Shown here piece after piece: positions 34,346-48,600 of a stretch of 64,000 bases of DNA. Made by a program: the position numbers and the translations under genes. Within the stretch, counting starts at the first letter, position 1; each line of letters starts with the position of its first letter. Location of the stretch: NCBI GenBank assembly GCA_008360975.2, contig CM039199.1, positions 310,001 through 374,000 of the forward strand, read 5' to 3'. A model generated the notes under the pieces. It was not told the origin of the DNA. It searched no databases and saw nothing but the letters and a program-made list of their open reading frames with translations. This DNA comes from Lichenostomus cassidix. Taxonomy: Eukaryota > Chordata > Aves > Passeriformes > Meliphagidae.

Positions 34346-37300
34346 ACAGATTTGTCCCCTACAATCTCAGGCTAACTATACCTTTATTCTTCCTCTGCTT
34401 TATATTGGTAACAGCAAGGTCAGAAACCTCCTTTGCTCTTGCACACCCCCAAGGATATCTGCTCCCAACTGCACCACTGAGGCCTCCCCCACAACCAAGG
34501 GTACAGCATCCTCTGCCAGCATGAGCTGCACTACAGACTGCAAAACAATACCAGACTTAATGTCACTCCTGACACTGGCTGAAAAACTCCAGAGTGCACA
34601 AACCTCCACCAGGGCTGAATGGCTTTAATAAGGTGAAGATACCTTCTCTCACAAAGACACCTCTGCTGCTAAGGTGTAATAGGACTAGAGCTCTTAAAAA
34701 AAAAAGGAATTGTCAATATTCTGCAGTATTTCCTTCCAAGCTGCCCCTGAGAACACCTTAAACAAAATAAAAAATAATTGAAAAAAGTCATGGCATAACC
34801 TCCCCCCAGGTTACTGAATCTCACAGAGGTTTGACCACGGGCATTTTACTGGGACACAGGCAAAGTTACCCGAAGGCTGAACTGTCAGCCTCACCTAGAG
34901 CAAGTGTTAAACTTTTGCTGACACAGTTCATTATCTTGCAAAACAAGTTGTACCAAGTGAACTGTGACATTATCGTGTGTGATTCTCCAGTTTTTCAGGC
35001 TATTAATGTATAAGATGTGATGAGAAGTATGGGTAGAAAATAGCCTTTGCAGAATATTTTTCAGACCATTAGTTGACAGAATTTTCTACACAATTTCTCT
35101 CTGGCATTTGTGAGTACAAGTGCCTTCTCTTTATTAAGTGCTTCTCAACCTGCTAAGTGCGATGTGTTTTCAGTGGTCGCACTACCCACACAAAGTGTAT
35201 CAGTGACTCCAGCTCTTACTCCACTGTTTCACCCAGCTGGAGAAAATCAGGTCAAATTAGGCTTACATTGACAAACAGCTGCCTTGTCTCACTCACTTCA
35301 AAGGAAGAAGTCCACATTAGTCTCACTCTAATCCATGAAGAGCCAAATTATTAGAACTGAAGAAAGAAGCTGGGAGAAGAACAATAGATTATTGCATATC
35401 TATCCACTGTAGATATTATATTATTGTCACTATTGAGCAACTGAACTTAGTCACACACACATCAGTAAGGCAGCCCTTTTCTGTATGGGAAACTGGTCAC
35501 ATTAAGTTTCTCTGCCTTCTGCTCACCTTGGCAATAAGGATCTTCTGCATTTTAGTTCAAACCTGTCTTGCCACCCAGAACCTTTGAATTGCAATAGCTG
35601 TTTGGAAAAAAAGTACTTGGTAAACACACAAGAGTCTTTCAGATTTTTGCGTCCTGGACCACATGATTATCATTCTTTATGCCATGGCAGAGGCTAGGAG
35701 ACCTAGTCATGGACCAGAGACCAGGTGCCTTGAGCTCACTGGAGTAAAAAACAAAGAAACAGAAAAGTTCAAAACCACGAAAACAGCAGATGAAAAGCAG
35801 TATTTAACTCTTTTCCTTTACCCAATTTTCCTCTGAGTGCTTTTAAAGCATCACCTTTCCATTTTCAAAAAATGAAGCAGACTGCACCCTGTGTCAGGAG
35901 CCCAACTAATCGAAACTGACAACAAAAGTGTCCCAGGCTAGAAGAGTCCATCAAAACCGTACTGAACTCAACCACAGGAATCTCTACAGAACAGGCTGAT
36001 TTTTTCCCTAGTGAATTTCCCTCCAGAAATTCCTCAGCTGAAGAGTCTTTTTAAAGCAGGTGGGTAAGGACTGAGAATCAGTGACAAACTCCATCAGAAA
36101 CACTGCAGTGCTCTGCAGTGACTAGCCCAGCACACACCTTGTCTCCTGTATAAAAGAACCCTGCTCCAAACCCCATGTTCTGCACTGCCAACAGACCATC
36201 AGTACCCGTTGTCATAGAACCCAAATCAGACTCGGTCACCCAAGGAGAGTTCTATGTGGAGAAAACATCTGCTGATGCCCTTCTCCTCCCCACTGTGAAG
36301 AACCAGGCTCATCCAACTGCCTTGCCTTTCCCCACTTCTATGGGGCAGGACAGGACAGGAAGGGGTCCTCATCTTTTGGATATTTAAGCCACATTCAGCA
36401 CACAACTGGCTTGCTAAGACCCAGCTTAATATTCTTACAATTAAGCAGGTGCAAATGCCTTGAAGATGCAGCCATTACTCAACAAAGAGCTATTAAACCT
36501 GTTCTCAAGAGCATTTTCCTTTGGGGTCGGTGAAGTACACTCTGCAGCTCCTTTGAAATTCATGTGTATGAGATGCACAGATTGCACTTTTGAAAGCAAA
36601 CTGGTTTCAGTTTGTGGTTTCCTTTCATCCAAATGGGTGGCAATCTAAGACAATCTGAGAAGCTTACATGGATTGTCCTTGATTCTTGGATACATAAATA
36701 CATTTCCTTGTAAAGAAAGGTACATACAAGCCGCTAAAACCAGGTGCATTGTGGCACGTTGCAAGTACTCATCTAGGTCAAGAATTTGTTTATACAAATT
36801 CTAAAAATTAATTTTGGGGGCAAATTATCTCTGCTCTGTTTAGAGCATGAAAAGCCATGGTAAACAGCCATCAGAGTAGGCACTCCTGTCTGCTGCAAAC
36901 AGCACAGAGTTGTTTAAAAGGCTATTTTATTTTTGCTCAGTGGCTAAAATGCAAGAACAGGCATCCAACAGAGGTTTATCCACATGATGGTCCACATAAA
37001 TTCTCATCCCATTTCTCCAAAAGCTCAATCCTAACATTTAAAAAGAAACAAAACACCTAATTCATCAAACCTAAAACCTGAGGATTTCAGCAGTACAAAA
37101 ACAGTACTCAAGAGGTCAGGACACAACCTGTCATCTAGCTCCTGAGGATTCCCTGTTCTACTGGGCTTGCCTCATTTATGGATGTCAGTGTCTGTGTGTG
37201 AGCTGCTTTTTTAACTCACCATCTACAGAAAAACTTGGTTTGGTGCTGGCAGATAAAGTGAAAATCCAATATACTTTTCAGTTTTAAGCTAGAATTTAAG

Positions 37301-37413
37301 AATAGCTTTCTGAAAAAGAAAAGCTAAAAATGCTTTCTTTTAAACCTCTTCTATAACCCTGAATAAATATCTACATGTACAAATATAGGCATATACACCA
37401 ACCTACACAGGCT

Positions 37414-37438
37414 TTATATATATATTTATATATATTTA
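37414..37438. repeat. TA-rich dinucleotide stretch
   Basis: TTTATATATATATTTATATATATTT is a short interrupted TA repeat in intron 2, with no further significance visible. Confidence 0.8.
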
Positions 37439-39324
37439 AATTGGCAACTCAAATATACAAGTTCAGCCCAACGCATTTCAGTAAATAAACATCTTAACCA
37501 AGCCCAGGGAAGCAGAAGAGAAAAACAACTGTGGAATAAGTACCTCGCAGATACAGTCATTTTAGCAGGGCTCCAGAGATTAACAGTTACTTAGAGCTTG
37601 CAATCTGCTCAGCAATGTGAAAGGCACAAAGATAAAGAAATCAGGTTTCTGGGGACCCTCCAAGGGCTTGTCAGGCCCACTGCCTGTGCTGCTGACACCG
37701 CCAGTCCTTGAAAAGTCGCCTCTCACATTTTCTCAACCTCTTCAATTTCAGGTACTCCAAAAGCAACTCAAACAATAAATGCAGACTGTGACTGTGGAGA
37801 TACAGGTCTTTCCAACTGTAATAATACAACAAATGCGGAAGTAGGGAAGTTGGAACTGAAGAGGGGTTGGTAAATCTTGTAAAATAAACACAAGAATGTT
37901 TTGGTAGAACACGGTGATGGAAATCCCAGAGAGTGCAAACCCAAAAGAAAAATGGACAAGCAAAACTGGGAGCATGTTTACTACGGTGCCTAGATGATCT
38001 GCAGAAATCCTGCAGAAGGATTATGAAAGCAAATAAACCTGAGTTTTTATGCTACTCTGAAGGAAGCAAATGGCATCTCTGAAGAAGCACATTGCATCTT
38101 ACACCTAACTTTGATCATAGTTAGGATTTAGGATTTATATACTTTATAATTCAAACTGATAAGCACATTCATAGATGGATGGCAAAAAGAGAGAGGGAGG
38201 TATGAATCCAAACATATTGTAATTCTTTTGATTTGTCTTTTGGATGAAGTGTTCTTATTTTAGAATTTTATTCTTCTCTATCATGAGAAAATCAACTCGA
38301 TTTTTTCTGCTACGAGTACTATAGCTATAATACAGCTGTCAGAGATGGGATTTTAAGGGAAGATATATTGTGAAAGAGCTCATCAAAAGGCAGAATTTGT
38401 CTTAGAAAGCGAAGATCTTCCAGTGGACTTTTAAGAAAAATAACAATAAGCCATCCGTTCTCAGTGGAGGAACATTTGTAGGGTAACCTGACACAACCTA
38501 TATTATTTTGTATTTTTATTAAGGCTCTGTTTATCCACTTTCCTAAGAATCTTGGAGACACTGTGGATAGTTCTTTGAGAAACAACAAGTTGATGGTCAA
38601 AGATCCTTAAGAACTGTTGGGAGGAGGAGTGAGTAGGACCACAGGCACCATCATGCTACAGTGCAAACAGACAACACCTGAAACCCAATGTAATTACCAG
38701 AGTGCTGACAGAGAATGTCACAGAGCCCAACACAGTGAAGAGACATCATAAGAGGTTTAGACAAATTCGAGGTGGATTGGTATAGTGATAGCTATTAAAT
38801 ACAGTAATGTGGATTCAACTTGTAATTTAGGAATCCCTCAGTTACTGACTGGTAGGGAATTGTAGTGGGGAAGGAAGAATAAAAACTTCCTGCTCGTCTC
38901 CTATCTCTGCTGATCTCACACAGAGGACAACCCATGGGCACTGCTTATGTAGCCACAAGCCAATCTGAGCCAACATCAACAGCTCCTTCAAATAGACCAG
39001 TATCTAAAAAGGACTGGGTAAGGCCAGATTAATACAGAAAATATTATTTCACTGTTATTTACACTGCAATTGATGCAGTAATCTCTCTTTCATTGTATTA
39101 CAGTATCTGAGCAGGATCAGTCACCTAAAAGCAAATGGCTATAGAGAATCCATACTGAAACCTTCCAAAGAGCCCCCAGTCAGTGGTACAGGACATGATA
39201 TAAAGAGTGCTCAGCTGAAAGGCAGTGATAAACTCTGACTGCAGGTTAGCAAACACCTAATTAAAGTTTCAAAACTTTTAAGTAGGCATTTGATTTATCA
39301 GAGGTCCAATTTTGCATCACGGTT

Positions 39325-39346
39325 ATATGAACAGGATATGAACAGG
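39325..39346. repeat. 11-bp perfect tandem duplication
   Basis: ATATGAACAGG occurs twice in direct succession, followed by ATATATG. It is a minor slippage-type duplication. Confidence 0.85.
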
Positions 39347-41134
39347 ATATATGTTTAATAAACAAAGAACTTAAGTTCTGCAACAGTAAGAAGTGGTATG
39401 GGAATTGTCAGAACTGTGATCTCTGGAAAAGAATTAAAATAGGGAGCAAAACAGCAAAAAAAATTTACCTATTTCCTTTTAGATTCAAGACTTCAAGGAA
39501 TGTCTAAGAATTAAAGGAGGTGACAGACTCCCCAACAGCCACTTTTTGCTGTCACAGGAGAGAATGTAGAGATCATCAATTCATACAGCCCAAAGCATAA
39601 GCCTTCCATAAGCACAAATCATGTCAGGATCTAATTAACATAACCTGATGCTTACACCCTTTCCAAACTGAATAAATTATTTGGAAGAATACTTGACTTG
39701 TGTGTTTGTTTCTATCACTGCTTGATTGTACTAAGTGCATGAGCTGTAAAAGCAACATCTGGGCAGCTATGCAGTGTAATAGAACCCTCAAGAAGCTACA
39801 ACCCTCAGCTACAAGGTAAGTCTCACCAGCTTTCTTGCTGTCTGTGTGTCCCTGGAACGCTCTGTAGCCTCAACTATGCAAGTCATGTTAGTCCTGCTGT
39901 GGTGATAAAACGTATTTTTGGAAGGTAGTTCCAGCTGAAAGGCAGATTTACTGATGACACAGTCCAAAACAATGAGAGATGTTTGAAGTGCAGGGGCAGA
40001 GGAGAGGGCATGCCTTTAGAGTTATTCGCTGGGGATCACAAGAGAGACACAGCTCTGCCAAAGGAAGCTGGAAGTCCAACTTGCTCTATTTTCTCATCTC
40101 CAAGCTGCATACAAAACATTAGTGTCATGATCAAACCAAACATTCTACTATTTTAGGCACATTGCCTAATTAGAAGCCATTGTTATCTGAGAACACTGTT
40201 TTTGCAGCTGTCAGGAAGTTAAATAACCCAAGGGTAACTTGGAATTAAATAAAGCTGTACAAACACATAGCCTAGCTCTGAAATCCTGACTCTGACAAGT
40301 ATCTCCTCTGCTTTCCAAGGGACTAACATGTAACTAGGGCCTGCAACTATCATCTTCAATCAGGCCATAGGATAACAAACACCGGTCCTTCTTAAAGGGG
40401 CTGATGCTGAGCTTGCAAATTCATATATCAGAAGGCTGTCTTCTCTCCACTAAAAGCAGGAACACCTCCTGAGGAAAGAGCTCCATTGCAAATGTCCACT
40501 AAGAGAGCAATCAAGGACTGATAAAAGGAAATGCTTATACAGAAACCCCTGCTTTAATCTAATTTTCAACTACTTCTCCTCTTGCAATCCTTGTAACTTT
40601 AAACTTTGTCAGCAATCTAAAAACTAAGCTGGTTATACTTTTAGACTGTTTTTTAAAAAATTAAACAAAAAGGAGAAGTGCATTTCCAATGAGATTGGTG
40701 CAGTCTGTGAAATGCACAAAAATGCCCACTTTGGAAGTCTGTTTCTGGTGGCCTCCTTTCTTAGCTTTATACTTGTGATTTCTGTTGTGAGAAACAAAAA
40801 ACTCAGACTTATATCAAAGTCTGAGTTTAAGAGAAACAGACACAAAGTTCTTGCCAGGCCAGACACCAACCCAGCAATAAAAGGTATTGCATGGGAAAGT
40901 CAAGTCTATGTACAAAAGATGTTATAATGGCACAACTCCCACCTGGCCATGGACAGAGAGAGATGATGGACTCACTACAGACTACCCAGAGGATCATGAG
41001 GAAACTGTAGTTTTACAGCAGAGCCTTAGAACAGATATTCAGGTTGTTGCAATACAGTGGTAAATAAAGTCTGATTTTGCAGGTAAGTAGATGTCAGTTT
41101 AGCCTTCCAGTTAAGGCAAAATCTGATTAGCCTC

Positions 41135-41280
41135 ACAAAGTATGTATGTGACCTGAAACAAGTAATTTGGTCTCCTTTTTATCAGTTTCATCATATGAGA
41201 GAGAAAATAATTCTTACCTCACAGAGGTCTCATAAGAGAGGAAGTATGAATACACTCCAAAACCAAAGCATCATTATTAT
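41135..41280 (+). mobile_element. MIR-like SINE
   Basis: GTATGTGACCTGAAACAAGT, then CAGTTTCATCATATGAGAGA, then TCTTACCTCACAGAGGTCTC follow the MIR consensus in order. The corresponding MIR blocks are GTGTGACCTTGGGCAAGT, CAGTTTCCTCATCTGTAAAA, and the CCTACCTCAYAGGGTTGT region. Three collinear blocks at correct spacing make this one of the better copies in the window. It is in plus orientation, antisense to CASTOR2. Confidence 0.7.
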
Positions 41281-42140
41281 GTTTGGCTAAAAATACGGAA
41301 CATGGTAAGGCAGATTCCAAAAATAGTAATTTTTGAGTCCACTCTCACTGGAGAGCTGGGTTGGGAAGACAAATCCAGGTTAGGCTCTGGTCAGTTCTCA
41401 GGAAATCAGGCTGCTCTCTTTCTTTCTCTTCACAGGATAGCAAGCCACTAATAACGAGCAAACCTGGAAAATTAAAACCAGATCCAATCTCCAAAAGCTG
41501 ACATTTGCTCATGAGAATGAAGAACGGAGCAGAAGCTGGCTTTTTTCTTTATTGACAAGCAATAGGATTAAAAGTTTTGCTCAAGATGTGTTCAGAGCAT
41601 GGCTGCGGGTGCATCTGTCCTGCGCAGGATTACCTCCTGAATGCATGGAGCTTGATGCCCTCTCCATGCTGTGATCAAGAGCTAGGTACTTCCCAACCTG
41701 CCAACCGTGGCTTTTTCCTCCCAGCCAGGAAAGCATTGTCGTGGCCAGCCACTCCTCACCCTGCTTCATGAGCAAATGGGATCCACAGCCCAAAGGAACT
41801 GAGGATTTTGTCTGTGATAGTCCAATAACTGGAACTGCAGAAATCAGCAAAATTCCCAGCTCCTGACAAAACTTTCCCTGTGTTTAGAAACTACTGGCAA
41901 AGGCTTTGCTCACAGACTCTGCAAGCCATGGGGGAAGAGGATCTAGTCCAGACAGTCAAAGACAATGTTGCCAGCTCTGGTTACTGCCAGCAAGGGGACA
42001 CAGGTAACACATTCCACTGAAAAGCAAAACCCCCAGAAATAAAAGAGTATCACCAGAAGAACCAATGCAATTGGACTCATAATTACAATTCCTTCTGCAT
42101 TTTCAAACAAAATAGCACAAAAATTTCCATTTTTCTCTTT

Positions 42141-42160
42141 TCTTTCTTTTTTTTTTTTTA
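42141..42160. repeat. Poly(T)-rich stretch
   Basis: TCTTTCTTTTTTTTTTTTTA forms a T-rich low-complexity run. No retroposon body with a matching reverse-complemented poly(A) was recognised next to it. Confidence 0.75.
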
Positions 42161-42464
42161 AAGACAGTATTTCAGAAAAGATTTCACTGGACTAGCAGAG
42201 TAGAGTAAATTACATTTCAAACAAGACTTGAAGATGGAGTCACTAAATTCCTAACTGTATGACTGCAACCTTGATGTTGGGAATCTTAATCCTGTGCAAG
42301 ACTAAATACTAAGACATGAGATTTTAAAAAGACTATGTAACTTTTCCCATAAAAGGTATTTTTTCCCATCATAATCTCCAATCTGTTCCACTACAGACCT
42401 TATTTGTTCTGTGGGCTGCAAGTGCACCCATTGTAAAAGGGTATCCTGAGGCACAGAGGCTACC

Positions 42465-42680
42465 TCAATTATTATTATTTGTAATGGCCCTTGCCTGTTA
42501 CATTATCAAAGCATTTCCACATGTTTACTAATTAATCTTTACAAGGCCTGTTATGAGGTGATTTAACAGCATTATCCCCATTTCTCAGATGAGGAAATTG
42601 AGACACAAAGAGAGACTTGTCCAAGGTCAAACAGAAAAGCCTGCAGCAGACCCGTGAGCTTCACCATGGTGCTCTGGTTT
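42465..42680 (-). mobile_element. MIR-like SINE, near full length
   Basis: The plus strand follows the reverse complement of MIR over about 200 bp. The blocks are AAGCATTTCCACATGTTTAC, CTTTACAAGGCCTGTTATGA, GGTG, TTATCCCCATTTCTCAGATG, AGGAAATTGAGACACAAAGA and CTTGTCCAAGGTCAAACAG. The CAGATGAGGAAA-TGAG motif and TCCAAGGTCA are strongly diagnostic. It is in sense orientation with CASTOR2. MIR-type elements predate the bird-mammal split, so a copy this readable may merit a conservation check. Confidence 0.8.
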
Positions 42681-45600
42681 CCTGTGCCTTCACCTTGTGA
42701 TTGCAACAGCAAAGCTGCTCACTAGAGAAAGGCTCACTTGCCCATGGAGAAGCCCTTCCACAAACCCAAGATGACTGTGACTGTCAGACCAAAAGGCTGA
42801 AGATAACTGGCCAGTGTGTCACCATCAGCTTAATACTGCATGCAAAGAAAAGAACATCCCCCTTTGTTTTAACTGCACAAGAATTAGCTCAAAGCATCAA
42901 GCAAATTCTCCTCAAAACGGAACTGTTAGTTTGGAGTCAGGCATATGCATCAGTCTGCATTTCTAGAGTCAGATATAAGGATCCCAACTGATTCTAGTGA
43001 AAACCAAACTACTAGACATACTGCACTGGGATTATGAGTTACCCTTGATCCATCATTAGTTCTGGAGACTTTGTACCTGGAAAGCTGGAAAAGACTGATC
43101 ACTGGCACCAGGAGAAAATAAAGTCGATGAAGTTTTTGGGCACAAAACCTGTGACCTCTGCCTGAGAGTCTCTGTCTAGGTACAGACAGGATTTAAGTTT
43201 GTTTGGCTTTCCAATCTCACTTGATCAGGAGAACCCTCCAAGCCTGTCAGGAACAGAAATTTACTCACCTTCATGAATGACTGCTGATCCTTGGGAAACC
43301 TGAGGCATCTCCTGCACTGTCGAGAACATCTGGCAAACCTGCTCAGGGACCAACCCTGTGGAGTGCTGCACACTGTCACTTTGCAACAGATTACCACAAA
43401 AGAGATGTTTTCTCTGTTTGCAGATAATGACAGACTGTCCTTTCCCATGGGTTACTGAAGACTCCTTTTCTAGACTGAGGCCATAGCATTTATGAGACAC
43501 CAATGTGGAGGAAATCCACTTCCTTGTCCAGGTCATGAACTTAAGAAAAGTATGGTTTAAACTTAAAGTAGATTCACAGCTAGAAAAAAATTGGGAACTG
43601 ATGGTTGAATGCTTTCAGCCATGGGAAAAGGGGCTCATTTTGCTGCTTGTATCACTGATTCCTCAGCTTTCCTTGTGCTTCACTTCTCATCCTGTGACAG
43701 CACCTACCCATCTCTCAAAGGGTGCTCCATATAAAATTCACTTACAAAGTAGGGAAAGATGATAAATCACAGTTTTACCAGCACTTACAACATATAAATG
43801 CTTCAAAAGGTCTTAGAGCATGTGTTCAGCCTTGGCCATTCCTTACACATTTAGCACCCTGGCATGTCTCCTCACAGCTGGTAGACTATGACTAGCTCCA
43901 GTACAAACAAGGCAAGCCACCCTCTCCCCTTTCCTTCAGAAAAAAGTAGAAATGCACCAGTGGAAGAACAAGCAGATGGTCAAATGCTCTGTAGTGGAAA
44001 AAAATAAGGAGGGTTGCTACTTTTCTGTTGAGCTGCATCCTGATCTTAGAGAGCAACCTAAAATTTCAAAGTTCCATTGTTTCAGTCAGAGAAGCTTTTT
44101 AGGTCCTGCATTTATGAGAGGGGTTGATAAGAATAAGCACTGGTATCTATCTTCTCATTTATCTTAGACCTTGGAAAGTGCTAGGAAGCAGCCAAGATGT
44201 AATAAATTTAAAGGAGGAAATCATGGCCGGTCAAGTGGTTCAGGAAGAGAAGTCTGGGCTTTCTCACCACAGGCTGTGAAACAAAAATAGACATCAGTAC
44301 ACACCCATCTGCTGGAGGAAACAGTGAAAAATACGTACTATTTATGCAGTACTTCTTCAAATGGGAGTGAGCAGAGAAACTGAACTGAAAGACTTTATGT
44401 GGCAGGTTACAAACACAAGGAATAACATATGCTGTCAAGATTTGCACACCCACTCACATACAAGCTCTAAGGAGAAGATAAAGTGCTCCTTTCCCCAAGT
44501 GACACAAACGAGACCTTGGACTATTATATATTTCTCATCCGTGCCTCCCTTCCCCCAAAAGCTTTAACTACGAAACTGTATTGACTCTTAGTAGAGGCCA
44601 GAAATCCCATGTAATCACAGACCCCCAAAACGTTTATAGATCTATATGAGCAGACATGCGCTGCAGGAGAAACCTCCACAACCATGCACATATTTCTAAT
44701 TAGGCAATAGTCAAATCCTCACATTTTAATTTGAATTTAGGTCATTAATACCACAGTACTTAAAAACCTGAAAAACCCAGGCAAAGCATAGTCTAGCCAA
44801 TACAGAGATTCAGAAGAGAGTGATGGTACATGTATTTAGTAGAGAAAAACATGCTCTGCCTAGCAACCACAGGTGCTCCTGGCCATCTGGGGGAGGAATC
44901 TAGCACTATAAATGCCAGCAGGCAAATTATGCCACTGTGTCGCAGATACAAAGGCCTAGTCATTGGGCAACAATTAAAGAAAAGATAGTTACAGAAGGAA
45001 TATTCAGAAAACCAGATGCAACTATTAGTTTGCTTCCCTCTGTATCTTTAAATAAAGTTAAAGATTGCTCCTAGCTAGATGGGTTCTGTGGTTGGACTAA
45101 TTTATAAGCTGTTTCCTCACCCATTTTATACACAAGAAAAAAGAGAGGACACTGAAAGCAATTTACCATTTTGATGTTATTGAAATAGGAACTCAATGTG
45201 GTACTAAAGTATATGATGGTCCTGAATTCAAGATCAGACAGCGAACAGGTTGTCTGAGGATGATGGTTATCAAAACAAGGCACTGCCAGCTAGATGGCTT
45301 TTTTATTTTCTTATTAGAATGAAAATTTTTCTGCCACTCTAACTAGCTGAGATTTTTCAAATAGTTCCATTATTCTTAATGTACTAGGCAATTTGCTGTG
45401 AAACATGAGCTAAGAACCTGCTCCTTCTAGAAAATGTGTCAATGAATGGATTTCTGGCCTTGGAGAAGTTACTAGCCATTATCAGGAAGCCAAAGAAGAT
45501 TTAAGGAAGGACTGTCACATCCTTCTTGCAGATGAACCTCAGTAGGATGTTTCTCACTGCTGCTTTGGTACTGAAATGAAATGGCTTTTCCTCTCTGGCT

Positions 45601-48600
45601 CTGATCCAGAAGAGATCAGTCAGGACCTAAGGTCTGCTGGCTGCAATGATCTACTTGAAATGGGCTTGCCAGATCTAGGAGAAAGAAGACCAGAGTACAT
45701 AAAGGTGATGTGTTTCCCTCACCCCAAATTTCCCTGAACTTAGAATATGCATGTTTACCAATTTGAAAATCACAGTGATTCACCCCTCCCTTGACCCTAG
45801 CACTTGATTTCTTTTCCCCCTCTTTGATACCTTCAAAGTTCATTGCCTACATGAAAGATTGTACGCAAGGGATACCAACCAAGTGCCAAAGCCAGGAAGC
45901 CAGCAACCTCACCTTGAAAATGTCAGCAACATGTTGCTTTACAATAACCTATCTTCAGGCCAGCTTCAGCTGGGTGACAGACTGTCCCAGGCCCCATTTA
46001 TGCAGATGTTCCCAGTGCATAAAAACAGGGTTTCCAAGATGATGGCTATCTCCAGGTGTGCTGGCACGTGTTTCAGTGTGTGAAAGCTAAAACTGCTCAT
46101 GAACAGAGACTACTGGGACCAGCAAGATGACAGGCTAGAAGCTCTGTTCGTGCAGCTGCCCAGAGACAGTGAGCCTGTTCTTGCTGCCCTCTGAAAAGGG
46201 AACACACTATGCAGAGGACACAGGGGTATGGCGTATCTGCACATGGACAAACAGCTCCTGCTTTCAGCCAAACTTTTGGGAAAAAAGTAAACCTGCCAAA
46301 CAAATATTCCTATATTTCAGGGAGCAGCAGCCACTCCACCTTTCTGCCATGTACTGGCTGTGCAGCAGGAGGATAAATGCCAGGACTGTACATGGCTATC
46401 CAAGCACCCACGTAGGTGAGAGATTTCTCTTAATGCAGGAGGGCCCATGGCCAAACTTTTTCTGCTAGTTCATCTCAGGATCAGCCAGGAAAAGAGACTT
46501 CTGTGCACCATTCCCTGTGTTACTTGCCGAATAAAATTCTTCCTCATTAGCAGGCCAAAGCCCAAGAAACGGCCACTGGAACAAACAAGGTTCTGTGCAA
46601 ATATAATCCCCACCTCACCACCATGGAATTAAAGCAAAGAATTAGGCTGTAGACATTCCCTTTTGGCACGATGAATGCTTAAGCAGGTTACAGCTTTGCA
46701 CTGTGGACATTTTCTGGGGAGAAGAAACAATGACTTCTTTACCAGCCCAAGTTACTTGCTGCTTTCAGGGGAACAAGCCTGGGATTATTTTTTGACAAAA
46801 CAGTTAGCAATGATTACTGCATGTCAGTATGTTTTAAGTGTTAACCTCAAGGATTGATGAAAGTGCCAGTACTTCTTCAGTCTGCTCTTTTCCCATCAGT
46901 GATGTTTGTGCTGTGCAGGAGAAAGGGCCTGGCTAGCATGGAAGATGGCAGCTAACAAGTCAACCTTCTCATTGCTGCAGCAAAAATTCACACAGTGCTT
47001 GAGAAAGAAAGGTTCTCATTTTCCACACAGAAAAATGTGTACTTCAGAGACTTATATGAAGTTTGTTAAGAACTGCAAAAAAAAAAGTTACCTGGCAAGA
47101 AAAAGAAATTAATTTACTGTTGGACTTGCTATCTGAACTGCTCATCAAAGGTGAGCTGTCATTCTTGAGCTGAATTTGGCATTTCACTACTCAGGACAAG
47201 AAGCAATTGATGCGCTCAAGGCATACATGATTGGTGCTGTTTTGCAAGAAGGTGGGATGCTGGAACTCAGACATTTTTGGTTCTGTTCAAGCCCATGTGC
47301 TGATTACAGGCTATACAATGGCAAAGTGAACTTTCTCTTGCTGAGACATTTCCAGCTAGAGTGTGAGGGAAAGCAGGGAATGAACCAGAGCCCTTTCACT
47401 GTTACAGAGCAACCCATATATTAGTTCCTGGATTTCTCCAGACTATGAAAAACTTACACCATACTGAATTGAGACACAGGGATGGAACTGCACACAGGGC
47501 TATGAGATGAAGCTTTGGATGTGGTGGCGACAATTCAGAAAGAACATGGGCCGGACACAAACTCAAAGGATATGGGGGTTGTGATAGGAGAGTTATCAGG
47601 ATGTGGTGTATGCAGGTCTCACCAGTAGATCATCACTTACAAGAGAAAACACAGAAAAGGTGATGAAACCAGCAGCTCTGTGACACTTACTACCCAGGCT
47701 GGTAGTAGAGGATGGCCTTAGCATACTCCTCCTTCGCCATGCACTGCCTGGCAGTTGATCTTTTCTCCTGCAAAGCCCTGCTTTAGCACCCCAACTGCAC
47801 ATGGCAGATTTGAAAAAAAACAGGGATGTTATATGCCAAAACCACGGCCCAATGGAAGGAACATGGGTGCTGTGACTATCAGCACTAAGTTCAGGTGCCA
47901 GAGAGGGCCAAGGGAAAAGAAGATCCAAACAGACAGAACTGCTGCTTTGTATTGCAGCAGCATTGCCTAGTTCACATAGGTAACCTGGTTATCAGTGGGA
48001 CATGCAACTTCTTGACAACAGTAGTCGTGCCAGACCTGGGATTTGCTCTGAGTACAATCACTGGTGCACAGTGCAACAGTCCCTCAGTACAGATGAGCAA
48101 GACCACTGCTTGAGCTCACCTTTGTTTCAAGCTAGTATAATTTTCAGAGAGACAAACAGCAGTGTGGCTGCTGGAAACTGTAGAGGGGTGGCTGTAATTC
48201 AACTTGCCGCCAGTGACTGAATTGAAAAATCTGTGTCATGCCAACTGGGCAGAGAAACTAATGCCTTGGATGTCAGACACAGACAAGATGCTAGACATGA
48301 GCATGCCTCTGGCATATCCCACCTGCAGGTTCAGTGACACAGACTCCCTCCTAAGAATGAGAATCTCTGGGTTTCTTGCTCTGCCTCGTGCTGTGCGCCT
48401 TGGAAAATAACCCAAAAACTTTCTCCTCCTTTAGTGAGCCCTCGCTTAAAATAAAGCTCTTAAAAGGAGGCTCTGCATCCTATCATTATGGCAAAATCAA
48501 TTTGGAATTGATTTTCCCCAGTTGCTACTGATAACTAAAAAGCTGATACTCCCAATAGTAGTAAAATTGTTGCGCATATGCCCCTTGAAAAAACACAACA

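Larger units (their letters stand above)
32752..41134. other. Intron 2 block without recognised gene
   Basis: AT-rich intron. It holds two small tandem duplications, a pyrimidine-rich stretch at about 34128-34345 and a TA-rich run near 37414-37438. The minus-strand open frame at 38325-38600 (91 codons) has a protein-like look but no family that I can name. Confidence 0.55.

Noticed and set aside
34400..34609. Minus-strand 69-codon frame that looked like part of a LINE ORF
   Set aside because: No CR1 nucleotide similarity around it and no continuation in neighbouring frames.
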